The translations under genes and the position numbers were made by a program. The notes under the pieces are model-generated. The model did no database searches and was not told the origin of the DNA. It worked only from the letters and a program-made list of their open reading frames with translations. Of a stretch of DNA of 64,000 nt, positions 53,072 to 63,792 are shown in pieces. The first letter of the stretch is position 1, and every line of letters starts with the position of its first letter. This stretch comes from Cloeon dipterum (lineage: Eukaryota > Arthropoda > Insecta > Ephemeroptera > Baetidae): positions 8,684,545 through 8,748,544 of the forward strand of contig NC_088790.1 in NCBI RefSeq assembly GCF_949628265.1, in the 5' to 3' direction.

Positions 53072-56000
53072 TTACACAAGAGCACTTGTGCAAACGTCAG
53101 TGACTTCATCCTCAATGTGAGGCTCAATGGCGGCCGAGTCAGGAACCTCCTGCACGCTTTGCAGCGCCTCCTTCAGCGGCGATTGTGGCAACGGAATGGA
53201 ATCGGTGGGAATCGGCGACGCTACCCGCGGGGATGCAGACTTTTCCGTTTCGATAGTCTGCTCTGGAACAGGGAGAACTTGCGACTCTTCCTTCACGGGC
53301 ACTGACTCTTCTGCCTTAGGCACCTTCTTTGGTCGCTTGGACGGCATTTTCATGATTAGCGGCTTTGGTCGCTCCTTTACGTTCGCTTTTTCAGCCTTGA
53401 CCAGTGATATTGTCTTTTTCGGTTTCTTGACTTCCTTCCTGACGCACATCCTTGGCGGCGACTTGCTCATCGATTTGATGACCGCCCTTCTAGCCGCTAC
53501 TGGGCTGGTCAGAGATCTGCTCCTTGACCCGCTGCTTGACAGACTCAGAGTAGAGTAACTCCTTGTTGATGAACGACTCCGCCGCCTTCTCAAGATATTT
53601 CTTCTCCTGCTCCTTGAACGGGACCTTCGCCTCCACCTGGACGGGGACCTGGACCTGCGTCTCACCACAGCGGTGTTTCTGCGTCTGGAGGTCGACCTGG
53701 AGCGGCGCCTCGACATGTACCTGCCCTTGGAACAGAGTCTGTCTCTGCTGATTGAGCGGCTTCTCCTCCCGCTCCTTGACCTAATACGTCTCTCCCTGCT
53801 TAAACTTCTGTTAAATTTTCGAAAGTACCTGTTGTAGGCGTCCGCGTTACCGCGGTGCTGGCTTCCGCCATAGAAGTCAGGTGCACACGGCCAAGGTGGC
53901 AGGCGGCTCTCTTCTATCTCGTACACCTGCTTCCCTTCTATCCAGGTGTCGCCGCGGCGCTTGCCATCGCGGTCTGTATAGTGGCGTGTTGTGCTTTTCC
54001 AGTGGTTTGACACCACCTCCACTCTTCTGTCAACTTTGGACTCTTTTTCTTCCCTGACGTCCTTTTCCTTTTCCTTTCCCTTCTTCTCTTTGTTCTTCTT
54101 TCTTTTCTTTTCTTTTTTAAGTTTCTCTGTTAAATGAAAAAATTTTGTTTAAGAAATTGCTGTCATATTTTGCCTTATTAACAGACTTTTTTGTGAGCAA
54201 CTAATAATTCTAAAAAATTCTCAACTGGTGATTTATAGCTCAGGCTATCCCATAAATTTTAAAAATATTTTGATTTTTTGGAAATTAATACACTTCAACC
54301 AAAATTTTACAACTTACTTTTCTTTATAACCTCCTTAGTATCGCCGAAAGATTTAACTGACTTTTCAGACCTGACGCTGGCAGCAGAAACGCTGTCACTA
54401 GCTTCTCCCTCAGATTTGATTTCCCCATCAGACTCGCTTTCCTCAGAGCAAGACGCCTCAATTGAAAACAGATCGTCAGTTGCTTCCTCCTCAGTGCTTT
54501 GCTCTGTCACAATTTTCTCAGCGTCTTCGTCAGTGACCTCTTCATCAGTGTTTAATTTCCCTATCACCTCGTCATCTTCCACAAGTTCAAACTCGCTTTC
54601 AGAATCATCAAACAGGATTTTGTCAACCAATTCCTCTGGCACGGCTAATCCAGGTTTCTGTTCTTCTGACTTTGGTTCTGGGTCTGGAGGCTCTTTGGGG
54701 TCTTTGTCATGGCTCTCTGCTGATATGCCGATATTCCGCTTGTACTTCAGCAACAGCCTGGTTCGCAGCTCTAGCTCTCTGTTCACCAAGAGGTCTTTCT
54801 CCTCCTCCTTCTGTTAATTAATTATCGTCATACAGCTTTCATTGAGAAATTTTTAAAATACTCACTACGCTCTCAAAAACTTGTTCAACTATGTCTGCAA
54901 TGGGCTCGACACCCTTGATTTTCTTCTTTTTCACTTCTTTTTTCTTCTTTTTCTGCGTTTTGTTAATTATTAGATTGGAATTATCAATAAACAGTATGCA
55001 GGCACCTTTGCTTTCTCCAAAAGCATCCCGAGAAGCTCCACATTTTCCAATTTGGTCTTTGCCATTTTTAGTTTCATTTCCTCCTCAGCCAGCTTCTTTT
55101 TAATTCTCTTCCTCTGCTTCTCAGCCTTCTTGATTTTCTCCATCTTCTCCCTTTTCTTCTGTTCAATTTTCTCCTTTTCGACTAGCAGGGCACCCAACAC
55201 TTCCTCCTCCTTTTTCTTGACACTGAAATAACAACAATGTCCATGAATTCAATGCAATTTTAAAAAAATATCTTACATTTGCTCCTTCTCTGACTCTACA
55301 GACTCCAGAAACTTTCTCTCCTTGTTCAATAGCTCGGCGTCCTGCAGGATCAGTCTTTCCCTTTCCACGTGCCGCTTTTTGATGGCGTGGTCCGTCATGT
55401 GCTTCGTCCTGTCAAAGTCAACCTGTTCCCATTCAGGTTAAAACTTTACGAGGAAGAAACACAAATCACACATACCCTGATGGAAGCGACCAGCACTTTG
55501 TCCTTTTCTTTGTACATCAGGTGCATCCCTTTGAGGGCGCTCATTGCCTTCAGGAATCCGACATACTCCTTGAACTGCACATAGCCTTCAAACATGACAC
55601 CATCGTCAAAGGAGAATGTCTTGATTCCTGACTTGTTCTTCATCCGAGACCTGTAAGGATCGATGCACGGTACGTCCACATACCGCACTTCACCATATGA
55701 CTCAAAGACTTTGCGGAAGATGTATTCGCTCGGCTTGGGCTCCTTCTCCTGCAGCTCGGGCAAGGTGAACCATCTGCATGGTAGATTTGATATGTGGATC
55801 GTGTCTGGGCGCTCTCCCGGTTTCATTTCATTCATGTTTTTAGCTTCTCTGAAAAAGCTGTCCCAAACATGCCGCGTGGGGAAGGGAAGCTTGGCTTCTG
55901 CCGCGCGCACTTTGAGTGCGTCTGTAAATCCAGACAACTTAATTGTCATCATGTCCAGCTTGTCGATGACGCTTTTCAGCTTAGCTTTGCTGTCAATTTC

Positions 56001-56267
56001 GCCCTCAAACCTAATGAATTCAAGCGTGCTCTTTGTCACTTTGAGGATGCTGAATTTCTCAGGCTTAGCCATTTTCTTCAGTCTTTCCATTACTTCCCAG
56101 CTAGAAATCGATTTGCCAGGTGCCTTCATTTGTGGCAGTTGAACGGAAATGTTCATCCTGGCAATAGGTTTTAAGTAGAGGTGTTGTGATGTGTTCAGAG
56201 GGACTATGTCGGAAGTGTCGCTGCACGACCGGCAAGCATTTGAAGACACACTTTTGCCCAACATCAT
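53072..56267 (-). CDS. AKAP17A: AKAP17A-like RNA-binding, RS-rich A-kinase anchoring protein, complete
   Basis: Six coding exons join in phase to 929 residues (human 695): 55476-56267, 55277-55422, 55006-55222, 54866-54952, 54318-54810, 53072-54126. Residues 30-265 match the vertebrate AKAP17A (XE7/SFRS17A) N-terminal unit and RRM: LYLKPIARMNISVQLPQMK, GKSISSWEVMERLK, IKLSGFTDALKVRAAEAKLP, MNEMKPGERPDTIHI and the AMSALKGMHLMYK end. A long Lys/Glu coiled coil follows (residues 270-400), then an acidic region and an RS domain around 685-783. Vertebrate AKAP17A binds PKA regulatory subunits and influences alternative splicing in nuclear speckles. Residues 402-414 (PIADIVEQVFESV) have the hydrophobic spacing of a PKA RII-binding helix. 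An acceptor CAG at 56279-56277 shows a 5' UTR intron just upstream. Start ATG 56267 is chosen as first in exon; 56264 is the next codon and also Met. Confidence 0.93.
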
Positions 56268-56936
56268 TTATAATAGCTGAAAATAAAAGAGGAAAATTAA
56301 TTTAAGAATTAAATACGTGAATGTGATAAAATTAAATATATTTAACGTTAACATGTACATACAAATAATGAACAAAACTCACTTTAATGTGATGTGAATG
56401 AAAATAAATATTAAAGCAGGGGTTTTCTTTTCGTAGTAAAATTACGAAGAAAATCAATATGTTGAAATCACGCTTTGATAGAAAAGCTCTAGTCAGGCAC
56501 AGATTTTTTATTATTTTTATTGACCTGCCCGGCACCACAGCAATAGCCAAAACATTGAGGTCGGTGTCTGTGTGTTTACAAGTATGTAGTTATAGATGTA
56601 TACCAACCTAATAAATTTTGAGCAATCGGAAACACCAACACTTTTGAAAAACCGCGGAAGGCGCGAAAAGCTAATACCATGCAAACAAAATATTATTATG
56701 CATAATCCTAAAAATTAATTAAAGCAAGAATACATATTTAAAACAAAAAATTATACAGAAAGCCTGAAAAAATCATCATTCATAATAAATAAGACTGAAA
56801 ACAAGTCAATTTGCGTAAAAGCGTGAGCGAGGGGGGTTTTTTTCTGAGGATTGTATTCTACACACTGTTTAATTATTGCGTGTTGCTTAGCAACAAACCA
56901 AAATTTAATGAACTTAAATTTTAGTTGAGCTAGAAG
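56268..56936. promoter_or_regulatory. Head-to-head promoter region of AKAP17A-like and KATNAL2
   Basis: The two start codons diverge from a 669-base AT-rich spacer. On the minus side an acceptor at 56279-56277 implies an untranslated exon farther right, possibly ending at a CAG|GTCAAT donor near 56526. On the plus side the X-box at 56882-56894 lies close to the KATNAL2 ATG. No clear TATA box was identified. Confidence 0.55.
56882..56894 (+). promoter_or_regulatory. X-box (RFX binding site) upstream of KATNAL2
   Basis: GTTGCTTAGCAAC fits the RFX half-site consensus RYYNYY-N(1-3)-RRNRAC at every position with a one-base spacer. It ends 42 bases before the KATNAL2 ATG, where functional X-boxes of ciliary genes sit in nematodes and flies. 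Confidence 0.7.
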
Positions 56937-58879
<1,943 letters not shown>

Positions 58880-58989
58880 AGGTTTTTTCCAACTTGTATT
58901 ATTTAAAGTGAAATATAGTGGCTGCTACAGCCTAGGAAAAAATATGCGCACTTCACACTTTGAGTTTGAGCACTTGATGATGAGAGTCA

Positions 58990-61414
58990 TCACTGCGGCT
59001 TTTGGCCTTGCTTCAGTCCTAGGTAATATCCTGTGTGGAATCCATTGAGGTACCATGACATGCACATGGAGGAGAGGGCTTCAGCTTCATCCGTGGGCAG
59101 GTGCGATGTGAATTGGGAAATAGGAGGTGGCGGAGGCAAACTCTGAAAATAATATTATTTGGAACGCATCTTGGTCCAAAACAAAAGCTTACCATCGCTA
59201 TGGTGGGGTCCAAAGCACTGATCTGTGGTGCAATGGGAGGAAGTTGGCTTTTTCTTCCTTCATTCTTTCCTTTTGAGTTCGAGGCACTAGTAATGTTGCT
59301 CTGCCACTCCATGGCAGCTGTTTGGAGTTCGGCTTCCTTGGCCAGCTATGCAGATGTTTGCGGGTAAGTAAAAATATATATTTAAAAAATAAAAACAATA
59401 CTTGAGCCTCTTTGATTTGTCGACTTGCAAAGTCTGTCCCCTGAGATATGAACAAGTCGTTGATTGCCATACTTTGCTTGTTATTGTAGCCTAGAGTAGA
59501 TTGATATGAAAATTTGGGCTATACAGAACTGAAACAATTTACCCAAAAATTTGATGACACAAGTTTCGTCATCCAGGCTCAAGCTCTCAATAATTGCCTC
59601 GTAAAACTCTCCGTCCTCAGTATAAACTGCTTGACAGGGCATGCCGACTTTCCACTGTAATTTCATTACTTTTTGTGAAAAACAATTTTTGTATCAGGAT
59701 TTTGCTATCAAAAATTTAAGAGCGCAGATCATAATCTGTGGACTTTATCTAAAATATCTAATATCACAAATTACCTATCAATAAATTTGTTTCTAAAAAT
59801 ATCAGCCAGAACACAAATGAACTAAAATCGGACAAATAAATAACTATAAAAGTTTTCTCTATTTTTTTAAAGTTCTTCTAAATGCCTCAATTGCCAGATC
59901 AAAAATTTTGATCCAATGAATTTGATTAAAATCACACCAATAATTGGTTTGCTCAATATTAAGAATCTAAACATGTTTCTCACTATGGTTTCTTTCTTCG
60001 GTTTAACGCTGCTTGACTTTGTTTTAGAAGTCTTTTTGTTGGATTTCTCGGGAGGAGCACTTTCAGGTGCGCCGTTTTCCATCTGTCCTTGGTCAAGTCG
60101 CCGTTGCACCTCTTTCATCGCCATCCCCATCGCTTTGTCATACGCGTCAATCAAAACGGTGTCATCCCACGTGTCGTCCTCCACTTGCTGAACATCATCA
60201 TCCTCCTCCTCCTCAGAGGCCGTGCCCTGTTGATGGCAAAATTTCAAAATGGTTCAACATCTACTGGCCATAGAAAGTACCAAACCGGAAAGTGCACACA
60301 GAAGGCGTCTAGAAAAGGAAATGCTGTGGGTACGTTTGCTGCATGAAGTCGAGCAAGGCGGGAAGGCAGTTCATACAGTGCAACAGACGTTTGTCTGCGG
60401 CGGACAATTGCTCTTCCAGCATCATCTCAATGTGCCGGTGCAGGCAGCCATACGAGAGTCCCGTGGACACGGCCACGTCCACCCACTCCCGGACGCACTC
60501 GATAGGCGTTTGCTCGAAGCCGGAAAACAGGGCCGGGTTGTGCAACAGTCCGCGGGCGCTCATCACGCCGGCGCACCCGGTCTGCTCGTGCACCTTTTCC
60601 GCCACCTGCACACTGTCCACGTCACCATTAGCCACGATGGGTAGGCCGGGACAGGCAGACGCGAGCAGCCCGATCGCGTCGTGGTCGGCCGGCTGGCGCC
60701 GCTCGGCTGCCGTCCGGCCGTGCACAGACAAAAAGGAGACGCCACAATGCTGCAGACGGCGGCACAGCTCGACGCTTTGCTTCCGATCGCTTTGCAGCCG
60801 AATCTTCACTGAGACAGTAAACGGCTGAGGCAGGCTGGCGCGCACTTGCTTCACCAAATCGCAGATCAGCTCTGGCGACCGCAGCATTTTCGCGCCATAA
60901 CCGTCCTGCATGGCCCAGCGCTGGGGGCAGCCGCAGTTGAGGTCAATGCCGTCGCAGTACGGGTACACTAGCTGGGCCGCCGTGACGAACTCGTCCACAG
61001 TCTTGGCCGCAAACTGCGCGATTAGCGGCCGGTCTGTCGCGTCCGTCACGAACTCGTTCCACCGGGCCAATTCAGAGACCACAAAAGAGTCAGCCATGAT
61101 CATGGGTGTGAAGCACAGGTCGCAGTTGTATTTGCGCACCAGTTTTCGGAAAGGCAATTTGCTGTAGCGCACCATCGGCGCTGATATGTTCAGGTACTTC
61201 TTGCTCTTGAACAACTCCAGCACATCAACCCGTTCCACTTCTTCTGAAGACATTCTCTAGCTAAATATTATCGCGCCAACTGTGTGCAATTTCCAGCCCG
61301 GCTCTTTGGTTTAGATTAACGCGTTATGAATTCAAAATGTTTGAAATAATCCTAAATTTCTCGTTTTATGTAATGTACCTGGAAGACCTGACGCCGAAAC
61401 AAAAAGTTTGCCAT
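58990..61414 (-). CDS. SMN: Survival motor neuron protein (SMN), complete
   Basis: Six exons join in phase to 261 residues: 61379-61414, 59984-60226, 59543-59654, 59402-59490, 59193-59345, 58990-59142. SMN is the core of the complex that loads Sm proteins on snRNAs. Visible parts: the Gemin2-binding helix [16 protein letters not shown] (31-46); a Lys-rich stretch; the Tudor domain from Trp94 ([20 protein letters not shown], then FLGYNN); a very short proline run (PPPPP); and the C-terminal YG-box ([15 protein letters not shown]) that drives oligomerisation. Exon 1 codes only [12 protein letters not shown]; its FLFRR resembles the VLFRRG that precedes the same splice site in human SMN. An alternative donor nine bases earlier is possible. 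Exons 2-6 are near certain. Exon 1 is inferred, but no suitable ATG exists between the DUS4L stop and exon 2. The whole DUS4L gene lies in intron 1 on the same strand. Confidence 0.88.
60309..61253 (-). CDS. DUS4L: tRNA-dihydrouridine synthase 4-like (DUS4L), intronless
   Basis: A single open frame of 314 residues (human DUS4L 317) is full length. The TIM-barrel FMN enzyme reduces uridine to dihydrouridine in the tRNA D-loop. Visible signatures: [15 protein letters not shown] at the start, [11 protein letters not shown], the DUS signature [20 protein letters not shown] with catalytic Cys109, the VKIRL strand, HGRT (178-181), VANGDV (207-212) and the phosphate-binding [15 protein letters not shown]. 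The start [10 protein letters not shown] is the first Met of the frame and has an upstream stop. The gene lies wholly inside SMN intron 1 on the same strand, 125 bases downstream of SMN exon 1 and 82 bases upstream of exon 2. I found no canonical AATAAA after it before the SMN 3' end. Confidence 0.95.
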   Translation of the reverse strand: MSSEEVERVDVLELFKSKKYLNISAPMVRYSKLPFRKLVRKYNCDLCFTPMIMADSFVVSELARWNEFVTDATDRPLIAQFAAKTVDEFVTAAQLVYPYCDGIDLNCGCPQRWAMQDGYGAKMLRSPELICDLVKQVRASLPQPFTVSVKIRLQSDRKQSVELCRRLQHCGVSFLSVHGRTAAERRQPADHDAIGLLASACPGLPIVANGDVDSVQVAEKVHEQTGCAGVMSARGLLHNPALFSGFEQTPIECVREWVDVAVSTGLSYGCLHRHIEMMLEEQLSAADKRLLHCMNCLPALLDFMQQTYPQHFLF

Positions 61415-61844
61415 GGCTGAAGTTTTAAACCTAAAATCAGAGAGGAAGAAAGTTAAAATACATAGCACCACAAACATATCATTTTTTAATTTTGGAAACT
61501 GATTTTAAAATGATTACAAATATCCACTCAATTGCTCAAATGTTGTTCACTAAACTTTCCTCTGGTAAATTACAGCTTCCACTCAATATAAATAAAAAAA
61601 TACGAGGGCAGTTAGAATGGGTATGATGAATAAAGCGAACTTTAAGAAGCGTGTTTGTTTACGATTATGATCGATAATTCTGATCCGAAAATTGTGTTTG
61701 GTATAACTCACTCTTTCCTGAAATGTAACGTGCAGTAATGTGAAACGCGAGTCGCGAGGTTAACTTGTTAACTATAAACATTAAACACCAGCAAAACATG
61801 CGAAGAAACATGTCACGCCCCCTTCATGCTACCAACTTAGCGAC
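61415..61844. other. SMN/DUS4L upstream region
   Basis: AT-rich sequence upstream of the SMN start. It contains CACGCCCCCTTC (61814-61825), an inverted partner of a GC box at about 62200. No coding frame was seen. Confidence 0.5.
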
Positions 61845-62145
61845 CAGCCCCTGCTCACTCATATGGCGCGAAAATGCGCCAGCTAAGAAGTTCAGCATCC
61901 ACTGGCAGGTGGCAGGTCGATAGCTTTTTCAGCCAATCAGATGGCGACTTGGAGTTTGTTGCCTGTTACGCCCACGTGCAGAGGGAGGCGAAGAGGGGCG
62001 TGTGTCGGAGTTTTTTGTAGGCGTAACAGGCAACAAACTCCAAGTCGCCATCTGATTGGCTGAAAAAGCTATCGACCTGCCACCTGCCAGTGGATGCTGA
62101 ACTTCTTAGCTGGCTCATTTACGCGCCATATGAGTGATAGGGCTG
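61845..62145. repeat. Near-perfect inverted repeat (118 bp arms, 47 bp spacer), foldback/MITE-like or palindromic promoter
   Basis: Arms 61855-61972 and 62020-62137 are reverse complements with two mismatches in 118 bases. A looser match extends outwards to CAGCCC (61845) and GGGCTG (62145). Each arm contains AGCCAATCAG, a full NF-Y type CCAAT box, in opposite orientations (61933-61937 and 62055-62059). The left arm has a GGCGCGAAAA E2F-like site (61865-61874) that is altered in the right arm. The spacer includes an E-box, CACGTG, at its left edge. No convincing target-site duplication was found, so a transposon origin is not shown. Confidence 0.85.
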
Positions 62146-62363
62146 CCAGACACTTACTGCAAGCGACCCGGAGCTTAAACGAAAAAAGGGGTGTGGCTTA
62201 AAAGGGGGCGTGGTCAGAGGGGGTGTTTCGGTGTTTGTTCAAACTTCAGACGCGAAAGACCGACTCCAACGTCGCCAAACAGATGGTAAACACACGCATC
62301 GTCGCATCGTGGCCACAGCGGCATGAAAAGTGATCCAAGATCTCGTGGTTTTCTCATCTTATT

Positions 62364-62477
62364 ATGGACGGAAAATGGAAAAACGGCGAGAGGGAAGAGG
62401 GAATGCGAAATCAAAAGCTTCCGTGTGACTGGAGAAGCTACGAAGTGGTTTCTGTGCCTGTCACTCCCGCAAAACAG
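62364..62477 (+). CDS. Possible first coding exon of a plus-strand gene (unrecognised)
   Basis: An ATG at 62364 with A at -3 and G at +4 opens 38 codons, ending exactly at a good donor (CAAAACAG|GTGAGA). The encoded start, MDGKWKNGE, is basic and matches no family I know. An ATG at 62323 in another frame runs to the same donor. GC/KLF-type boxes (GGGGGCGTGG near 62203) and the CCAAT palindrome lie upstream, as expected for a promoter. No matching second exon was found in the remaining 1.5 kb, so the next exon would be beyond the window. Confidence 0.3.
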
Positions 62478-62780
62478 GTGAGATAATTAAAATAGAAAAT
62501 GTATGTACAGAAAATTCAATGCGGGCTATGTGCAATTCCGCCTTCTGTACAAGACTAGCTTTTATTTTATGAAATATAATTGAATTCTTCCTGCTCTTGG
62601 AAAATTGCGCTCCTTTCAACAAATATTCAGTGTCAAATTATTTGTCGCCCTTTTCTTGCGACAAAGAAATTCGCGTTTGGTTGTTGAAAGTTCCACGATT
62701 ATTGCACTACCAGGACAGTAATAATTATTATCGTTGTTTCATGATTGAAGAATTTATTTATTTATTTATCTCTGCAGATG
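62478..62780. other. AT-rich spacer before the minisatellite
   Basis: No coding exon, RNA gene or regulatory element that I can support. It would be intronic if the exon at 62364 is real. Confidence 0.4.
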
Positions 62781-63792
62781 ATGACAAGCTGATGCCCATT
62801 GAGTTGCTGCTGCCCTCTGAAAAATGCTGACGACTGACCCTCGTCTGACGACATAGACCTGGCCACTGCTGGGCAAGGCCATGCAGCTGCCCAAGAAGTC
62901 CCTGCTGCTGCCCCAGAAGTCCTGCTGCTGCCCATTGAGTCCCTGCTGTTGCCCATTGAGTTGCTGCTGCTGCCCATTGAGTTGCTGCTGCTGCTCCACA
63001 CTGAAAAATGCTGACGACTGACCCTCGTCTGGCGACATAGACCTGGCCACTGCTGGGCAAGGCCATGCAGCTGCCCAAGAAGACCCTGCTGCTGCCCCAG
63101 AAGTCCTGCTGCTGCCCATTGAGTCCCTGCTGTTGCCCATTGAGTTGCTGCTGCTGCTCCACACTGAAAAATGCTGACGACTGACCCTCGTCTGACGACA
63201 TAGACCTGGCCACTGCTGGGCAAGGCCGTGCTGCTGACCAAGAAGTCCCTGCTGCTGCCCCAGAAGTCCTGCTGCTGCCCATTGAGTCCCTGCTGTTGCC
63301 CATTGAGTTGCTGCTGCTGCCCATTGAGTTGCTGCTGCTGCTCCACACTGAAAAATGCTGACGACTGACCCTCGTCTGGCGACATAGACCTGGCCACTGC
63401 TGGGCAAGGCCATGCAGCTGCCCAAGAAGACCCTGCTGCTGCCCCAGAAGTCCTGCTGCTGCCCATTGAGTCCCTGCTGTTGCCCATTGAGTTGCTGCTG
63501 CTGCTCCACACTGAAAAATGCTGACGACTGACCCTCGTCTGACGACATAGACCTGGCCACTGCTGGGCAAGGCCGTGCTGCTGACCAAGAAGTCCCTGCT
63601 GCTGCCCCAGAAGTCCTGCTGCTGCCCATTGAGTCCCTGCTGTTGCCCATTGAGTTGCTGCTGCTGCCCATTGAGTTGCTGCTGCTGCTCCACACTGAAA
63701 AATGCTGACGACTGTCCCTCGTCTGACGACATAGACCTGGCCACTGCTGCCCAAGAAGTCCCTGCTGCTGCCCAAGAAGTCCCCCCCCCCCC
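62781..63792. repeat. CTG-rich minisatellite with alternating 184/163 bp units (347 bp higher-order repeat)
   Basis: The landmark TGAAAAATGCTGACGACTG recurs at 62818, 63002, 63165, 63349, 63512 and 63696 (the last copy with one base changed). The spacings are 184, 163, 184, 163 and 184. The 21-base difference is one extra copy of an internal 21-mer (a run of GCT triplets ending CCCATTGAG). Units beginning at 63002+63165 and 63349+63512 form two nearly identical 347-base blocks, distinguished by CTGGCGAC versus CTGACGAC and by CATGCAGCTGCCC versus CGTGCTGCTGACC variants. The array ends in a run of 12 C at 63781-63792. All three minus-strand frames stay open through the array and read Gln/Gly/Ser-rich repeats. 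I treat it as non-coding because unit lengths are not multiples of three. Confidence 0.9.

Noticed and set aside
60227-60271. SMN starting at the ATG at 60271 just after DUS4L, with a tiny intron before exon 2
   Set aside because: The implied intron would be about 42 bases with a poor GC donor, and the GT option there is out of phase. The upstream exon at 61379-61414 fits phase and the human junction better.
61837-62153. Target-site duplication flanking the inverted repeat
   Set aside because: The eight bases next to CAGCCC and GGGCTG differ. A 7-mer AGCGACC occurs on both sides but not adjacent to symmetric ends, so a transposon class cannot be assigned.
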